In this document: positions 46,171 to 57,543 of the stretch, piece after piece
Numbering within the stretch: the stretch's first letter is position 1
How the letters are laid out: the number at the start of each line of letters is the position of its first letter
NCBI GenBank assembly: GCA_037157565.1
Contig: JAZHRO010000003.1
Location: 74,092,501-74,156,500 of the forward strand
DNA length: 64,000 nt
Reading direction: 5' to 3'
DNA from: Thalassia testudinum
Taxonomy: Eukaryota; Streptophyta; Magnoliopsida; Alismatales; Hydrocharitaceae
Made by a program: the position numbers and the translations under genes
Notes under the pieces: generated by a model
The model's database searches: none
What the model was told of the DNA's origin: nothing
The model's input: only the letters and a program-made list of their open reading frames with translations

Positions 46171-47691
46171 TGATATAAACACATTTAATGAGCATAAATG
46201 GCTATTCATGCATGTTCCTAGGCTTAGATTTGAATTTAATGTTATAAATATTGCATAGCGTGCATCATTCTAGATTTAGAGTAGTTGTATAAAATTTAGG
46301 TTAATTGCATCTTTTTTATGGTTAGGAAAGAAGGATATTTATTTTGGAACCTCGGATTTAAGATCCGATCATACGGATTTGATCAAGGCAACGATCGAAG
46401 TCCAATGCCTCTGAAATCGTCTCGATCGGAGACCCATAGCACCATATGCAATCTGAGGAAGATCAATGGCCAAGGGACTAGGAGGCATAATTTGGAGCTT
46501 CAAATGACAAATCCTACTATGTGGATGGATTTGGGTACATGATCGCAGCCTAACAGCACAAAAATTGACTCAATCCGACCTCTGTAGCAGCCCCTACAAC
46601 AAGAAGAAGATGGACGGCCCAAACTACGCCAAGTGGCACAGCCCAGGTCACCAAGCACACACACGTGCCACCGCTCATGCGCAGCAACATGGGTGCGCTC
46701 GCGCGCACAGGTGCACATGTGCACAGTGCATCACAACGTAGCGCTAGTGTGTGGGCACGCATGCGGTAAAGGCGTGGAAGCACAGCATCAGCTATGCGTG
46801 AGCTGGACCTACAACGATGCATGAGTAAGACTTACAGCGATGCTTGCTGCTGTTGCTAATTCTTCTCACACCAGCAAAGCCAGCTGTAGGTGTGAGCAGG
46901 CATGAGTGGACATGAGCTGCCTACAGCGACGCCTTGGATGTCGCTAGTGGTCCCATGAGTATTTTTACCTCCACAGCAAAAGGACCTACACCCCCTCCTT
47001 TCCTAACCATCTCTACCTACTCTACTCCCACCTACTCCCAAGCTCTATTAAGCCTACCAATGCTCCATTAGAGCTTATTCTCAAGCTCACAAGGCACCTA
47101 CTAGTGTAGCAAACCTCTGCCACACCAAATACTCCTCCAACTTCCCATCCCCCTTCATAGGTTGCCTTGGAGCCATCCTCCCACCTTCATTCCAGTAGCA
47201 GATCATCTCCATCTTCTCACCTCCATTCCAGAGCCATGTCGAAGCTTTCCTCAACCTGACATCATCCCGCATCTCACCTCTGTCATCCCGCTCCTCACCT
47301 CCTTTGTCCGAGCTTTCGCCAGGTGCCGTCCTCTCATCGAACAGCCAATTCAAGAGATTTCCTCTCACCTCCCTCTCTTTTAATGCTTTCATAGTTTATT
47401 GTAATTGACATTGGAAGTAATATATATCAGATTTATTCCACAACTCTATCATGTGTTACGTTTGCTTGTTTTCTTCTTACAAAAATACAAAAAAAATAAC
47501 AAAATCCTAAAATACCAAAAAGAAACAAATCAAAGTGCGATTTTCAATTAAAGTAAACGTCGCCTCCTTGTGTTCGACCCGAGACTCACTTTTTGAGTTT
47601 CATTATAAATTTATCTGATCAACGTGTTTTGCAACTACAAAGACATGTTACTTGTAACCCCGATTTCTAACACGCGAAGCACGTGCAACCA
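46171..47691 (+). repeat. Element D 3' LTR
   Basis: Starts TGATATAAAC, ends GCAACCA; the same length as the 5' LTR but with many point differences, so D is not recent. Confidence 0.93.
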
Positions 47692-47696
47692 GACAC
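47692..47696. repeat. Target-site duplication of element D, right
   Basis: GACAC, exactly matched at 40337-40341. Confidence 0.85.
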
Positions 47697-48089
47697 CTAT
47701 TTGTTGAATGATTTCGTCCCCTATTCTATGAAGGTGAAATAAGGAGAAAGTTTGTTCAGAGCGTAGATCACATAGAAAATTAGCACGTTGTATTATAGCT
47801 TCAGATACGTCTCGAGAAAAAATATTAACGGAACTTGTTGAGTTTCAGTTGATCACAGGGAGGCCGAAAGCACTTTTGATTTCATGCATTTGTTCCCCAT
47901 ATATTTACTAAATAGTATAGACATGATATTGTACTATATACAAATCAATCAAGAGTTTGAACATGACTTGCATACATCTACTAAAAAAATTCTAACATAA
48001 GTGTAAACTACTTAAGTAACAGAATAATAGTAGAGGGAGGAAGAAGAAGAAACTAAGAGAATGCCTTTCAAAGGGGGCCCTTAAGCCTC

Positions 48090-48097
48090 TTTTTATA
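48090..48097 (-). promoter_or_regulatory. TATA box of LTR H
   Basis: Minus-strand TATAAAAA in GAAGTTATAAAAAGAGGC context. Confidence 0.55.
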
Positions 48098-48866
48098 ACT
48101 TCTGTGAAGGGCATTTAGGGTATTTGAGCCCTAAATCCCATGCAAAGGCTTCAAATTATTCAGATCTATTGATCAGGAGATCAATGGCCCTGATTAAGCC
48201 TTCCAAATCCTTCGTCCATCCATGACTTATTTTGGTGTTGCCACGTGGTGCTCTATGCACCCTTGGATTCGCATCTGATGGCTCAGCTACTTCCTGATTC
48301 GCACGCTACGTTCCTTGCTTCACTGCTCACCTTCGAAACCTGCCTGATCATCGACCGTCCAATCATAAGATAGAATGGTTCATATTCATGCCTACGCTGC
48401 CCTTTGATCAGCACCCCAACTCCTAATGCCTCTTAGTCATCCGATCTCTTGATCAAACAGCATAAAAAGCCTGTGTAGTACCTGCTGAGTTCTAAGGTGT
48501 GCGTCATCGCACACGTATGCATTCGACACTCTTGTGCCCGCCATGCGTTTGCTGCTCCACCACTCGATGAAGATCCGGCAGTGGAATTTCATCCATAGGC
48601 ACCTGACTCCCAATCCCACTTCTATCCCGCGTCATGCATTATCTGTTAAGCACGCTCTCTGTTGCACTATGTGTGCAGATTTTCACACTTTCCAAATCCA
48701 GTGCAGCCACCCTCAACCGTTGGTTGGGACTCTAGCAGTCGAGATCTCGACCTCGCTTGATCAGGCGGCTGGAGGCAGGCAACGTGGTTGCATTGCGACC
48801 ATTGGATGACGATCCAACAGCCCATGGATCTCCTTTCCAGATTGGGGAGCTGTGAGGGGCGACTAC

Positions 48867-48932
48867 GATGGACGGCCACAATGGCACCATGTGGTGCCAT
48901 TTGTGGCCGTGGTGCCATTGTGGCTGTCCATC
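48867..48932. repeat. Three-part inverted repeat in LTR H
   Basis: The 23-base arms (48867-48889 and 48910-48932) are reverse complements with one mismatch. The spacer contains a third copy of the TGGTGCCATTTGTGGCC core that can also pair with the left arm. It is built from the GGCCA..ATGGCACCAT module that appears once in B-family LTRs (for example 63298-63318). Confidence 0.8.
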
Positions 48933-49253
48933 TTTCTCTCCATGTATCTGATGATGTAGGCCTCCAATTGAGTTGATTTCTACGTCGTTGGATTGCAAAC
49001 ATCAATCCTGATCCATTCGTACGATTGGATTTGTCATCGAAGGTCTAGATATTCTTTAATTTTACCTTTGACTCCTGCTTCTTCTACGGACTCCCTAGGG
49101 TGCTACGAGAGTCTGATTGATGCGCTCTTGGAAGCATTGGACTCCCGTCGTCAATCCAAATAGATCTATAAGGTTGGATCGGTCATCTACAACCCTTGAT
49201 TACCTGCAATTATTAAGACGGTAGAATGGAGCTACTCTAGCTGGCTTAGTTTG

Positions 49254-49735
49254 CTGGTTCTTTGCTAGCTGCTAAGCCAAGCTAAAGTGAGTTGGCTTCT
49301 ACCATAATGAGCTGAGGTGAGCTGGGTTTGGTGCTCCCGGGGAAGATCAAGTTGGTTGGGGTAGCTAAGGTAGCTTAGCTCAACTAAGTTGAGCTACACT
49401 GAATCCCTGGGAGCTGGACTTAAGCTTCCTGAGCTGAAATGAAGTCATCTTCAGCTGGCTGGAGTTCAGTGGAGCTGGATGTAGCTGAACATGAGTTGGG
49501 GTCAACTCCAGTCAACTCAACTGAGCTAGATAGAGCTCCCTATGGACTAATGGGAGCTGAGATGAGCTAGACTCAGCTAAGTTGAGCTGTACCTGAGCTG
49601 ACCTGAGCTAGGGTAAGCTAAGATGAGCTGTCTTGAGTTACCATTTAGCTTAGATGAGCTAAATGGAGCTAGGATGAGCTAACCCTAGTTCAGGTGAGCT
49701 GAATTCCAACTATGGTGTGTTGGATCAAGCTGAGT
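49254..49735. repeat. Degenerate TGAGCT array
   Basis: Nearly 500 bp built from short units such as GAGCTGAGATGAGCTAG, with AGCT recurring dozens of times at irregular spacing. It is non-coding, in the U3 side of LTR H. Confidence 0.75.
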
Positions 49736-49910
49736 TCCAACTAGTGAGAGCTTCTCCTTCACCGGTTTCCTTCTTGAGCATTAGGGTTCTAGGGATCTAT
49801 CAATTTGTGTATCCTTAACACTAGCAAAACTACATTAAAAAGAAAATGAACAGTGCAATACATGCCTAACCTAATTAATGCCTAAATGTAGCCAAAAAAA
49901 CTTGTTTGCG

Positions 49911-51440
49911 GAGCAAAATCCTAAGGGCTAGGTTTGTTTTAATGGATAAGAATGTTGATAAACTGGTGTTTATCACCAGCCAAAGTGCGGCCACTATCTT
50001 CCTCTCCTTCCTTGCTACCTTATCGTCATCGACTCCTCCTTCTCCTGCCAGAAATCACAGCCAGATGCCTCCACCCACATCCTCCATCTTTAAGTCTCTC
50101 TTTCTCTTCCTCTCTCCTTCCTTATCTTCTACCACTCCATAGATCTTAGGCTCATGCACCGCACTGGTCAGATCACTTCACCATCCTTCGCTTCGGCCAA
50201 GCCTCTGGCAAGGCCCTTTACTCTCCATACACCTCCAAACACCCTCACACCACCTCCACTAGCTCCACCAAGACTCACCCTTCAAAAAACCTCAACAAAT
50301 TTTGCTTTCCACCCACTAAAACTCCTCCCTGAACACTACCTTTTCAACTCGCTATCTCTGTCCCCATTAGCAGACCACAGACCACCACATGCCACACGAT
50401 TGTCACAACTACACTCGTCACTTCACAGTGAAGCTTTTGAACTATTTTGATGAGACTATAAGGCCGTGTTCTTGGTTTCAAGCCTTCACCAGACAACCGC
50501 CGTCACCACCATCTTCTCCGACCTCTGTAGCACCACTCCAGCCATCATGCACCTAGTTGCTACTCTCAATAGCTGCAACCCAGTTCTAGGGTCATCCCAG
50601 GGCTTCAATTGGGATACTAAGCCATGGCAGCTACATCAATTTATTGAAGAAGTCACTTGCAGCTGTGAGAGATGAAGACCCTGTGGGATAGTCAAACATT
50701 GTTGGGAGCAGACCTCATCCCAGCAAATAAGAGGATTTTGTGATCTCACCCGACTGCCTTCGAGAGAATAGAGGAGAGGCCCTGCTTAGGCATGCATATA
50801 TGCACGCCCTCACCTGTCACAAACGCTGGTGGGTCTGGGCTAATTTGATTAGCCGATTACTCGGGTTTGGTTTTTTTAAAGCAGGGAAGAGAAGGAAAAT
50901 CAGCGAGTGGGGGTGGGTTTACCTCCACCTTGAGATCTATGTCATCTCTTCTATTTAGATACTTAGCGAAATTCTCGAAGGCCCTTGAGCCTTCATGGTT
51001 GCAGCTGTGCCTCTTCTGAGGCTTGAAGAAGAGAAGCGCATGTGCTTCGTCTGTGCTACTTGCCTTAGCTTCTACTGAGGCTTTGAGGTTGATTCTACTA
51101 GCACTGTTGAAACATTTACTTGAGCTAACATGGATTATTAGTTGAGGTTTACTATTCAAATATTTAGGCAGATTAAAATCTTAACATTAAGAGTTAAATT
51201 GGTGATTCAAATCACCATTTGGCCTTGTCTTTTTGCATTGATATTCTATTTCCCATTGACATATCATTCTGAATATTTTTATTGCTTATTATTGCATATC
51301 CATCTTGATAAATTGTGATTAGTGAATTGAATTGCACAATTGCACCCTAAAAACAACCACGGACTCACTATTGTTTCTGAGCTTTATAAATTTAAGTGTT
51401 TTGCAATTCCGTTGATTATACTACACCTATTTTCTTAAAC
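49911..51440 (+). repeat. E-type LTR, second copy (E2), 5' truncated
   Basis: Shares with 61105-62848 the AGTGAAGCTTTTGAAC block (50431-50446) and retains the U5: palindrome TGGTGATTCAAATCACCA (51200-51217) and a U5 motif near 51350. It ends near 51440 against an inverted element interior. Short proline/serine-rich ORFs are not credible genes. Confidence 0.6.
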
Positions 51441-52319
51441 ATTGACGACTTCGCGTAAACACCTAAAGGTAGTAGGAAGAGAATGGTCGTGTGGCTGGGC
51501 TCTGGACAACCAGCTGATGAGTTGCTACCTTCGACAACTTGCCAGCCATACCACCATAGACGATTCATTAGCTACCCAATTTCCTTAAAAATTGTTGGAA
51601 AGTGAGTCAGTGCAAATAGTGTGTAGATGCTTAGACTTAAAGTCCCCTTAACACAGAGGGTGTGTTGATAAGTCATGTACTTATCACCCCAATTTATTAG
51701 CCAAATTAGAATAAAATTACCCAGTGAGGTCTCGAGACCATGTCAACATTTGAGTGGACACCCAGGCTGATTAAGCCCGAAGACATGAATAGTCTTCGTG
51801 TTCAAGTCCTAAAGTTCGCAATTGTTAATGCCCAAGTCCTCTTCTCCTAATTCTAATTCTAATTATTTTCTTTTTGAATTTTTAATCTTTTTAAAATAAA
51901 AAAAATCCCACGAAGCAAGCAAAATAATTTCAAGATTAAGTATCCACTCACCCATACCTAAAAGACATAATCTCCTCATTATAAAATTAAAGACATGAAA
52001 AGGGCGGAATAAATAGAATATCACCTGAATTTCATGACAATCTGGTCGACTCTGCAGACAACGTGGAATGTACACAGTGCTAAGTTTATTGCCTTTAGCT
52101 AGGCATAGTATACAATCAAAGAAGAAATTAAGAATTCACAAGTGCAGGTCAAGATCAGAATTAAAAGACTAATCCTTAAACCCTCCAGAAGAAGATGTCC
52201 ATAGATGTGGACCAAATTGTGATGCAGACCCATGCCTTAGGGTCGAGTAGTTCTAAGGTTCTAGATGAAAATCAACCAGAATCGGAGATTGTTATACTTG
52301 CGTGGTTGGGACAACGATT

Positions 52320-53819
52320 TTGTAGTGTGCAACCCAAGACTAAAGTGGCAAACAATGGGCAGATTTGATTCCCTAAATTCGGGTGTCCACCTAGAGTTCA
52401 GCTCAGAGAGATAGTCAGTTATTCCTAGCTTTGGTTGCATGTCAAAGATATCTTAGGGGTCCTAATAGAGGGTAGGTGGTTTCAGATCAATAGGAACCCT
52501 TAAATCCAAAATTCCATTTCGCTTGGAATTCACTTCCCATAATTTAATTTCCAAACTCGTCTCCTCTAAAATCAAGTGTTTGGTTTCTATGACCTCTAGC
52601 ATATTATTCACCCTATGTGATTTACCCAAGTCCAAAAATCATCGCTGAATCAAAATTGACTTGGGTACATTGATTTCAAAAATATCATCATTGAGTTCTT
52701 GGGGTGTTGTTGAGGAATGGGGCTACTGATTGAATCATCCAATAAATCTTGATTTAAATCCTCCATGTCAATCCCAGCTAAATCAAATTCCACAATTACA
52801 GAGCCATCAAATGATTGATCAGATCTTTTTGGCGCATTTGTCTTATTGAAATTATCTTCCTTAAGCTCAAGTGAGACTTCACTAATATATTCCTCACTCT
52901 CAAAATCAAAGAATTCATGATCCTCAATTATATATTTCTCAAAATCATCTATCATTTCATGGTCCATGGAGACATTTTTCCTCTTTCCTTGGATCGGTGA
53001 TCTCAAGTGAGAAAATTTGTTCATCCGTAGTGGGTTGCTCTTGACTAACCTAGTCATCGTTGATCTCATAAAATATGTCCCTCTCAACAGATGCCTGAGT
53101 GGGTTCTGAAATTGACTCTCCTAAAGGGGGTTCATCTTGAGAATCATCCCAAGATTGGACTAGGGTAACCACAGATTTCATCCTCAATCTTCATAATTTC
53201 CTCAGCAAAAACTCACTCGAGCCCCTATCCTTAACATCCTAGAGCCAATCCGATAAAGGACTATTAAGCTCATCAATCATTTTGATCTTGGGCTTCAATG
53301 CTTTAGTGCAAGGTGTTGGTTGGGCTTCTAAAGATTGTATAGTGTTCCTCAAGTTAGCCAGGACCCTATCATGGACCTAGTTTACCTAAACTAAATGGTT
53401 TGATTCAGGGTTAGGTGGGTTTGGGTTAAAACTAAGGGAATCAAGAAATTGAGGATCTATGGTCCTCCCTGATAGTAGGTCATTTCGGGTTGTTCAAAGA
53501 GAGGTGGTGACCTATATTCAATAGAATACTGGGGAGGGTAGGTGTTATAATCATCATATCCTTCCTAATTGTAGATTGGGTTAGTTTATTCATAAGAAGG
53601 TGATGATCTATAATCAGTGTAGCTTTGGGAAGGATAATAATCATAGTCTTGTTGTCCAGGGTTATGTCCCAGATATTGAGGTTCGAAATCGTATCCCCAA
53701 TCATAGTTATCCTAGCTAATGGATGAGTAACCATAAGTCGAGTTGGGATAATCATCTTAAGGATAAGTAGTGGTAGGAGGGTAGGATTGGAAATATGTGT
53801 CGGATGTGGAAGGATACTT
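52320..53819 (-). pseudogene. Element F homologue of the Y/N/Q-rich protein gene
   Basis: Minus-strand copy of the B and D gene. The expected start codon at 53819-53817 is AAG in place of ATG. Readable pieces match: YPSTSDTYFQSYPPTTTYP, DYDYYPSQSYTDYRSS, EYRSPPLFEQPEMTYYQGG and the helical VHDRVLANLRNTIQSLEA. Several Gln codons have become TAG or TAA, typical C-to-T decay. The longest open piece is 53087-52650, the acidic C-terminal half. Function unknown. Confidence 0.65.
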
Positions 53820-53857
53820 GGCGAAATAGGAGGGAAAACAAAGGAGAGAAAGGTGCC

Positions 53858-54905
53858 CTGTAGTACAATCAACCAAACCTCTCGTTACGTGGGTAACCTA
53901 AAGACCAATAGACTCCCAGGACTCATCCTGAGATGAAAGAAACGATTTATTCTACTTCTATCGGGTCAATTCAACGAATTAGAAGGAGGGTTGGGTTGAA
54001 GGTTCTTCCTTTTGCTTGTGCCACCGATTCCTTTGATACCCCCTAACCGCGGTCGTTTGACACTACTTCCCTAGCTTGACATCAGATGGACTAGTAGAAG
54101 TAGATTAATCAAAAACAAACTCAGTTGGAGTCCCAAAGATCGTGTTAATCCTTAAGGCCATTGTCTACTCAGTTTTAATTAAGCTTGGGATGATTGTGCT
54201 CTTAGAATGTGATGGGACCTTTAGATTGGTTGTGCCCTCAATGATCAGTTAATATGTGTGTGAGTGCACAACCAGGGTTTTTAAACAAGGTAATTCGATG
54301 ATGTGTCTTTTAGGGTTTAACCTCTTTTAGTAGCTTTTAGGGTTTAATGTTAGGTGTATTAAATCAAGTTTAGGAGAACACTCTAGGTTTTGGAAGCACC
54401 GGTGATGTTATATTCCTTTTAAAATCAAAAATAATGTGGAGTGCTTGGTCTAGCTCTAGAAATCAACCCTATGTGGCAAGCTACATGATGGACTAGTTTT
54501 AAGTTAAGTGGTGCGATCCAAACAGTTCAAGCAATTGGCCTATTCCACCACTTGATTAAGGCACACAAAAATATTTAACCTAATCAAATTTCTACTCACT
54601 TATTTGTGTGTTGAGTAAAGGTGTACCAAATCCATAGGTTAGATTCAGGTTAAGTTGTAAAATCAATGTGATTGTGAGCCTTAGGTCAAGAAATTTGTGG
54701 GTGTCTAAGTTGTGTCACTTTTAGCTTAATCGCACAAGAAAAGAGCTTTTCCTTTTTTACTATATATGGGGGGTGAGGTGAGGTGAAGTGACAATCAAGC
54801 AATCAGATCTATCCGAGGGTTTACAAAAGCACCTACGTTGATTTGAGTTTGAGTTATTAGGTGATGAAAAGGAAAATTAGTGGGTTGGTGTGGGGATACA
54901 CTTAC
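53858..54905 (-). other. Predicted leader intron of element F
   Basis: Minus-strand donor GTAAGT at 54905-54900 and acceptor CTACAG ending 53858, 1048 nt, against 1040 nt in B and in D. Confidence 0.5.
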
Positions 54906-55044
54906 ATAATCTTTTAATTGCACTTTACTCCGTTCTATCCGCTTTGGCTCACCTTGGAAGGACACCTGTAATCATAGAAAGAAAGGAGCAAAGTGAGGTA
55001 AAAATTTAAGGCAGAAAATGCAAAAAAAAATAAAGAGCACTGCC

Positions 55045-55062
55045 ACCTCGGCAACGACGCCA
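55045..55062 (-). promoter_or_regulatory. Element F primer-binding site, inverted
   Basis: The plus strand reads ACCTCGGCAACGACGCCA, three mismatches to the tRNA-Asp 3' end. No U5 follows to its right, which is abnormal for a primer site. Confidence 0.8.
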
Positions 55063-55066
55063 AATA

Positions 55067-55681
55067 ATTCCCACACTTCACTACACGAGTATGGCTGGCA
55101 AGTGGATAGGGGTAACAACTCATCGGCTGGTTTTCTAGAGCACTGCTCACAAGAAAAGCATAAATAATTCCCAAAACACTTAGGGAAGAAGAGGGAAGTA
55201 GAATAAGCCAGGGAGATATACATTGGGTTCGCCCTTGTGTTGACCCCATAAAAATAAAAAGTAGGGAGAAAGCTACCGGTCGGATAGATAAACCTTTAGG
55301 TAGAAATTCTTAAGGCCACCTAGTGTCGTAGAAATCTGAAGTCTATTTTAATGGCTGCCTAGTAAGTCTATTAATTTTTCACAAGATGCTTAGAACTTAA
55401 AGTTCTTTTCAAGTCTTGGGTGGGTCGGGTAGATGTAAAAAGTTATCCTGAAACTCTCAACTCTAAATTCGAACAAATTTAGAATAGAAGAAAAAGCAAA
55501 AAAAATGTTTCTTCCCATTCCAAGTAAGGTGAAGACTTAGGTGGTCCACATTTTGGTAAAAACCCAGGCATTGTTGAGTTTTTGTAATTAAGTCCTTAGT
55601 TGAAACTTTCTAATGTAATCAACAAATTTTTTCTAAGTAATCAGATCTTGATTCTATTTTATACATAGCATTTAGTTAGTT
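55067..55681 (+). other. Plus-strand 3' region of element G
   Basis: Starts abruptly at the position of CCACACTTC in B (about 28778) and continues collinearly with B, C and D to the stem-loop. It carries the second copy of the paired module (55095-55150); the first copy is in the inverted block at about 51490-51550. Confidence 0.7.
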
Positions 55682-55716
55682 TTGCTTGGGACTAGCAAAA
55701 GATAAGCATGGGGGTA
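55682..55716 (+). promoter_or_regulatory. Stem-loop and polypurine tract of element G
   Basis: TTGCTTGGGACTAGCAA at 55682-55698 (one internal T-T mismatch), then AAGATAAGCATGGGGGTA. Confidence 0.75.
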
Positions 55717-57531
55717 TGATAAATATGCATTCATTCATGATAAAATGCATACTTGTGTTAGTTCCTGAGCTTAACATTGGATGTAGCATTGTGGATAATG
55801 CATAACATTCATTACACTACATTTAGGATGATTTGTATAATTTTTATATTAATCTTTACATTTTGTGTGGCCAGTGGATAATGCAACATCTTTACGAGTT
55901 TTAGATGAAAAATCTGACCTTACAGATGTATCTAGAATGACGATCGCAATCTGACAACGTAAAAATCATCTCGATTCGACATCTGCCGCAGTCCCAACAA
56001 AGGAACGAAGATGGACAATCTAGATGGCACCATGAAGGCCACCCAACATCAACTGTAGCACCTGTGCCTCGCTGCAAGAAGAGATCTTAGTCGTTTGATT
56101 TCAATATAGTGGTTGAGACGAGTCATTGGTCACCGATCAAGTTTCAAATGAGAGCCCTGATGGAATCTCAACCATTGGATCCTCATCGAATGGTCGAGAC
56201 CACGACTGCATTAAGCCTTCAGTGCAACAATCCAGTGCTCTACCATAGTGGTAGCATGCCTGTTCCTCAACGAAGAGGCATAGGTTCGAGCGGCAATCTA
56301 TCGCAGCCTTTTCAACACCAGCAAATTGGACCACACAATCTCGATTGTACGGTCAGGATTCAAACGTGCAGATGGACACCCATGCCATACATGCAATCAC
56401 ACACAACGACCAGGCATGCTTTGAAGAGTGATCTCAGTGCTACATCCAAGATCAAGCAGTCGTGATCCTCTCCCCAGCATCCATGATCAAACGGTCGCAA
56501 TCCTCTCCCGCCAGCGAGCGTGCGATTCAAACGCAAGTGCATGATGATCACACGATCCACACAATCCACTAGCGATCCCAATGCTTCATCTTTGTGCAAT
56601 CTCCACCCTACAGCTGCTATCAAACAGTCATGATTCCTCCCACCAGCGAGCATACTATTCAAATGCACTGAGCGAGATCCCAAGCCTACGACATCCGCTC
56701 AATCTATGCCGTCCAAGGGTCACCCAGCGAGATGCAGCCATGTAGCACCATCTAGCTGCTATGCGCATGATGCATGTTTGGGTAGCATTGAAGCATATGG
56801 CCATGGCAAACCTCTTACCTTCACCTAGTTAAGCCCCTGTTGACCTCCCCATTGAGATTCATCACTTACTATGCTATTCACACCAACTCTGGAGCTCTAA
56901 AAGACTATGAAAGCTCCTAAGAGCTCCCTCTCAAGCCCTAGGCCACCTATTAGTTTAGGACACCTTCCCATCCACCAAATATTCAACCCTCCACTCACTA
57001 CCTTCATAGGTGACCAAAGGGCTATCCTCCCACACCCATTAAGGAAGTTTATCATCTCCACCCCTCATCACCATTCCCATGAGCTTGCCAAAGCTTTCCT
57101 CTAGCCATATTGGTCTTGCACCTCGTCTCTGACATCCAAACACCTCACCTCCTCCTTCCAAGCTGTAGCCAAGCACTGTCGTCTCGCCAGACATCCATTT
57201 TGGGAAATTTCCTCTCCTTTATCTCTTTTAGTTTACTTACCTTATTGTGATTGTAATAAACATTATATCATCTCAAGTTATTAAGTTGTGTTTCATCTCT
57301 ATACTCTCTTCATTCAATTTGCAAGTGGCTTTGTTATTCTCCTAAAATAAAAAAGATATAACAAAGCCCTAAAAACACCAAAAAGAAACAAAGTGAGACA
57401 CGGATATCAAAAGAAACAAACATTGCCTCCTCGTGTTCGACCCGGGACTCCCTCTCGGGTTTTGGTAAATTATACTTAGTAGCGAGTTTTGCAACTACGA
57501 CGATGGGTTTCTCAAAAATTATGATTTTCCA
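55717..57531 (+). repeat. Element G 3' LTR
   Basis: Starts TGATAAATATGC. U5 motif GCCTCCTCGTGTTCGACCC near 57426, then GCAACTACGACGATGGG and a likely end CCA at 57531. It belongs to the B/D superfamily but is a separate subfamily. No matching 5' LTR is in the window. Confidence 0.65.
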
Positions 57532-57543
57532 TCGCGAAATTTA

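Larger units (their letters stand above)
40342..47691 (+). mobile_element. Element D, non-autonomous LTR retrotransposon
   Basis: A 7350-bp plus-strand element with two LTRs of 1521 bp each (40342-41862, 46171-47691) and a perfect duplication GACAC (40337-40341, 47692-47696). The first base of the 5' LTR is A in place of T. The interior has a degenerate primer site, a 1040-nt predicted intron, a broken homologue of the B gene, the conserved 3' region, stem-loop and polypurine tract. No pol domain. It inserted at the end of the readable E1 LTR. Confidence 0.93.
47697..49900 (-). repeat. LTR H, solitary or truncated, minus strand
   Basis: Minus-strand TATAAAAA at 48090-48097 and a minus-strand U5 motif at 47840-47866 (GGCCTCCCTGTGATCAACTG) fix the orientation. 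U3 carries CACGTG near 48242, the long inverted repeat at 48867-48932 and an AGCT-rich array at 49254-49735. No partner LTR is in the window, and the ends are approximate. Confidence 0.55.
51463..55066 (-). mobile_element. Inverted interior of a B/D-like element (F)
   Basis: In reverse order this holds a primer site (55045-55062), leader with predicted intron, the broken Y/N/Q-rich gene and the first part of the conserved 3' region up to CTTTAGGT. Its outer ends do not meet LTRs of its own family. At 55067 the remainder of a 3' region continues in plus orientation to a polypurine tract and LTR (55717). Left and right parts together make up about one element, so an inversion within one element is likely. 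Confidence 0.75.

Noticed and set aside
50154..50675. Pro/Ser/Thr-rich ORFs, and similar ones at 39398-39806 and 62127-62797
   Set aside because: All lie in E-type LTRs, are not conserved in frame between copies and reflect C-rich composition.
49911..55716. E2 as the 5' LTR of element G
   Set aside because: The E2 and G LTRs start, read and end differently; they are different families.
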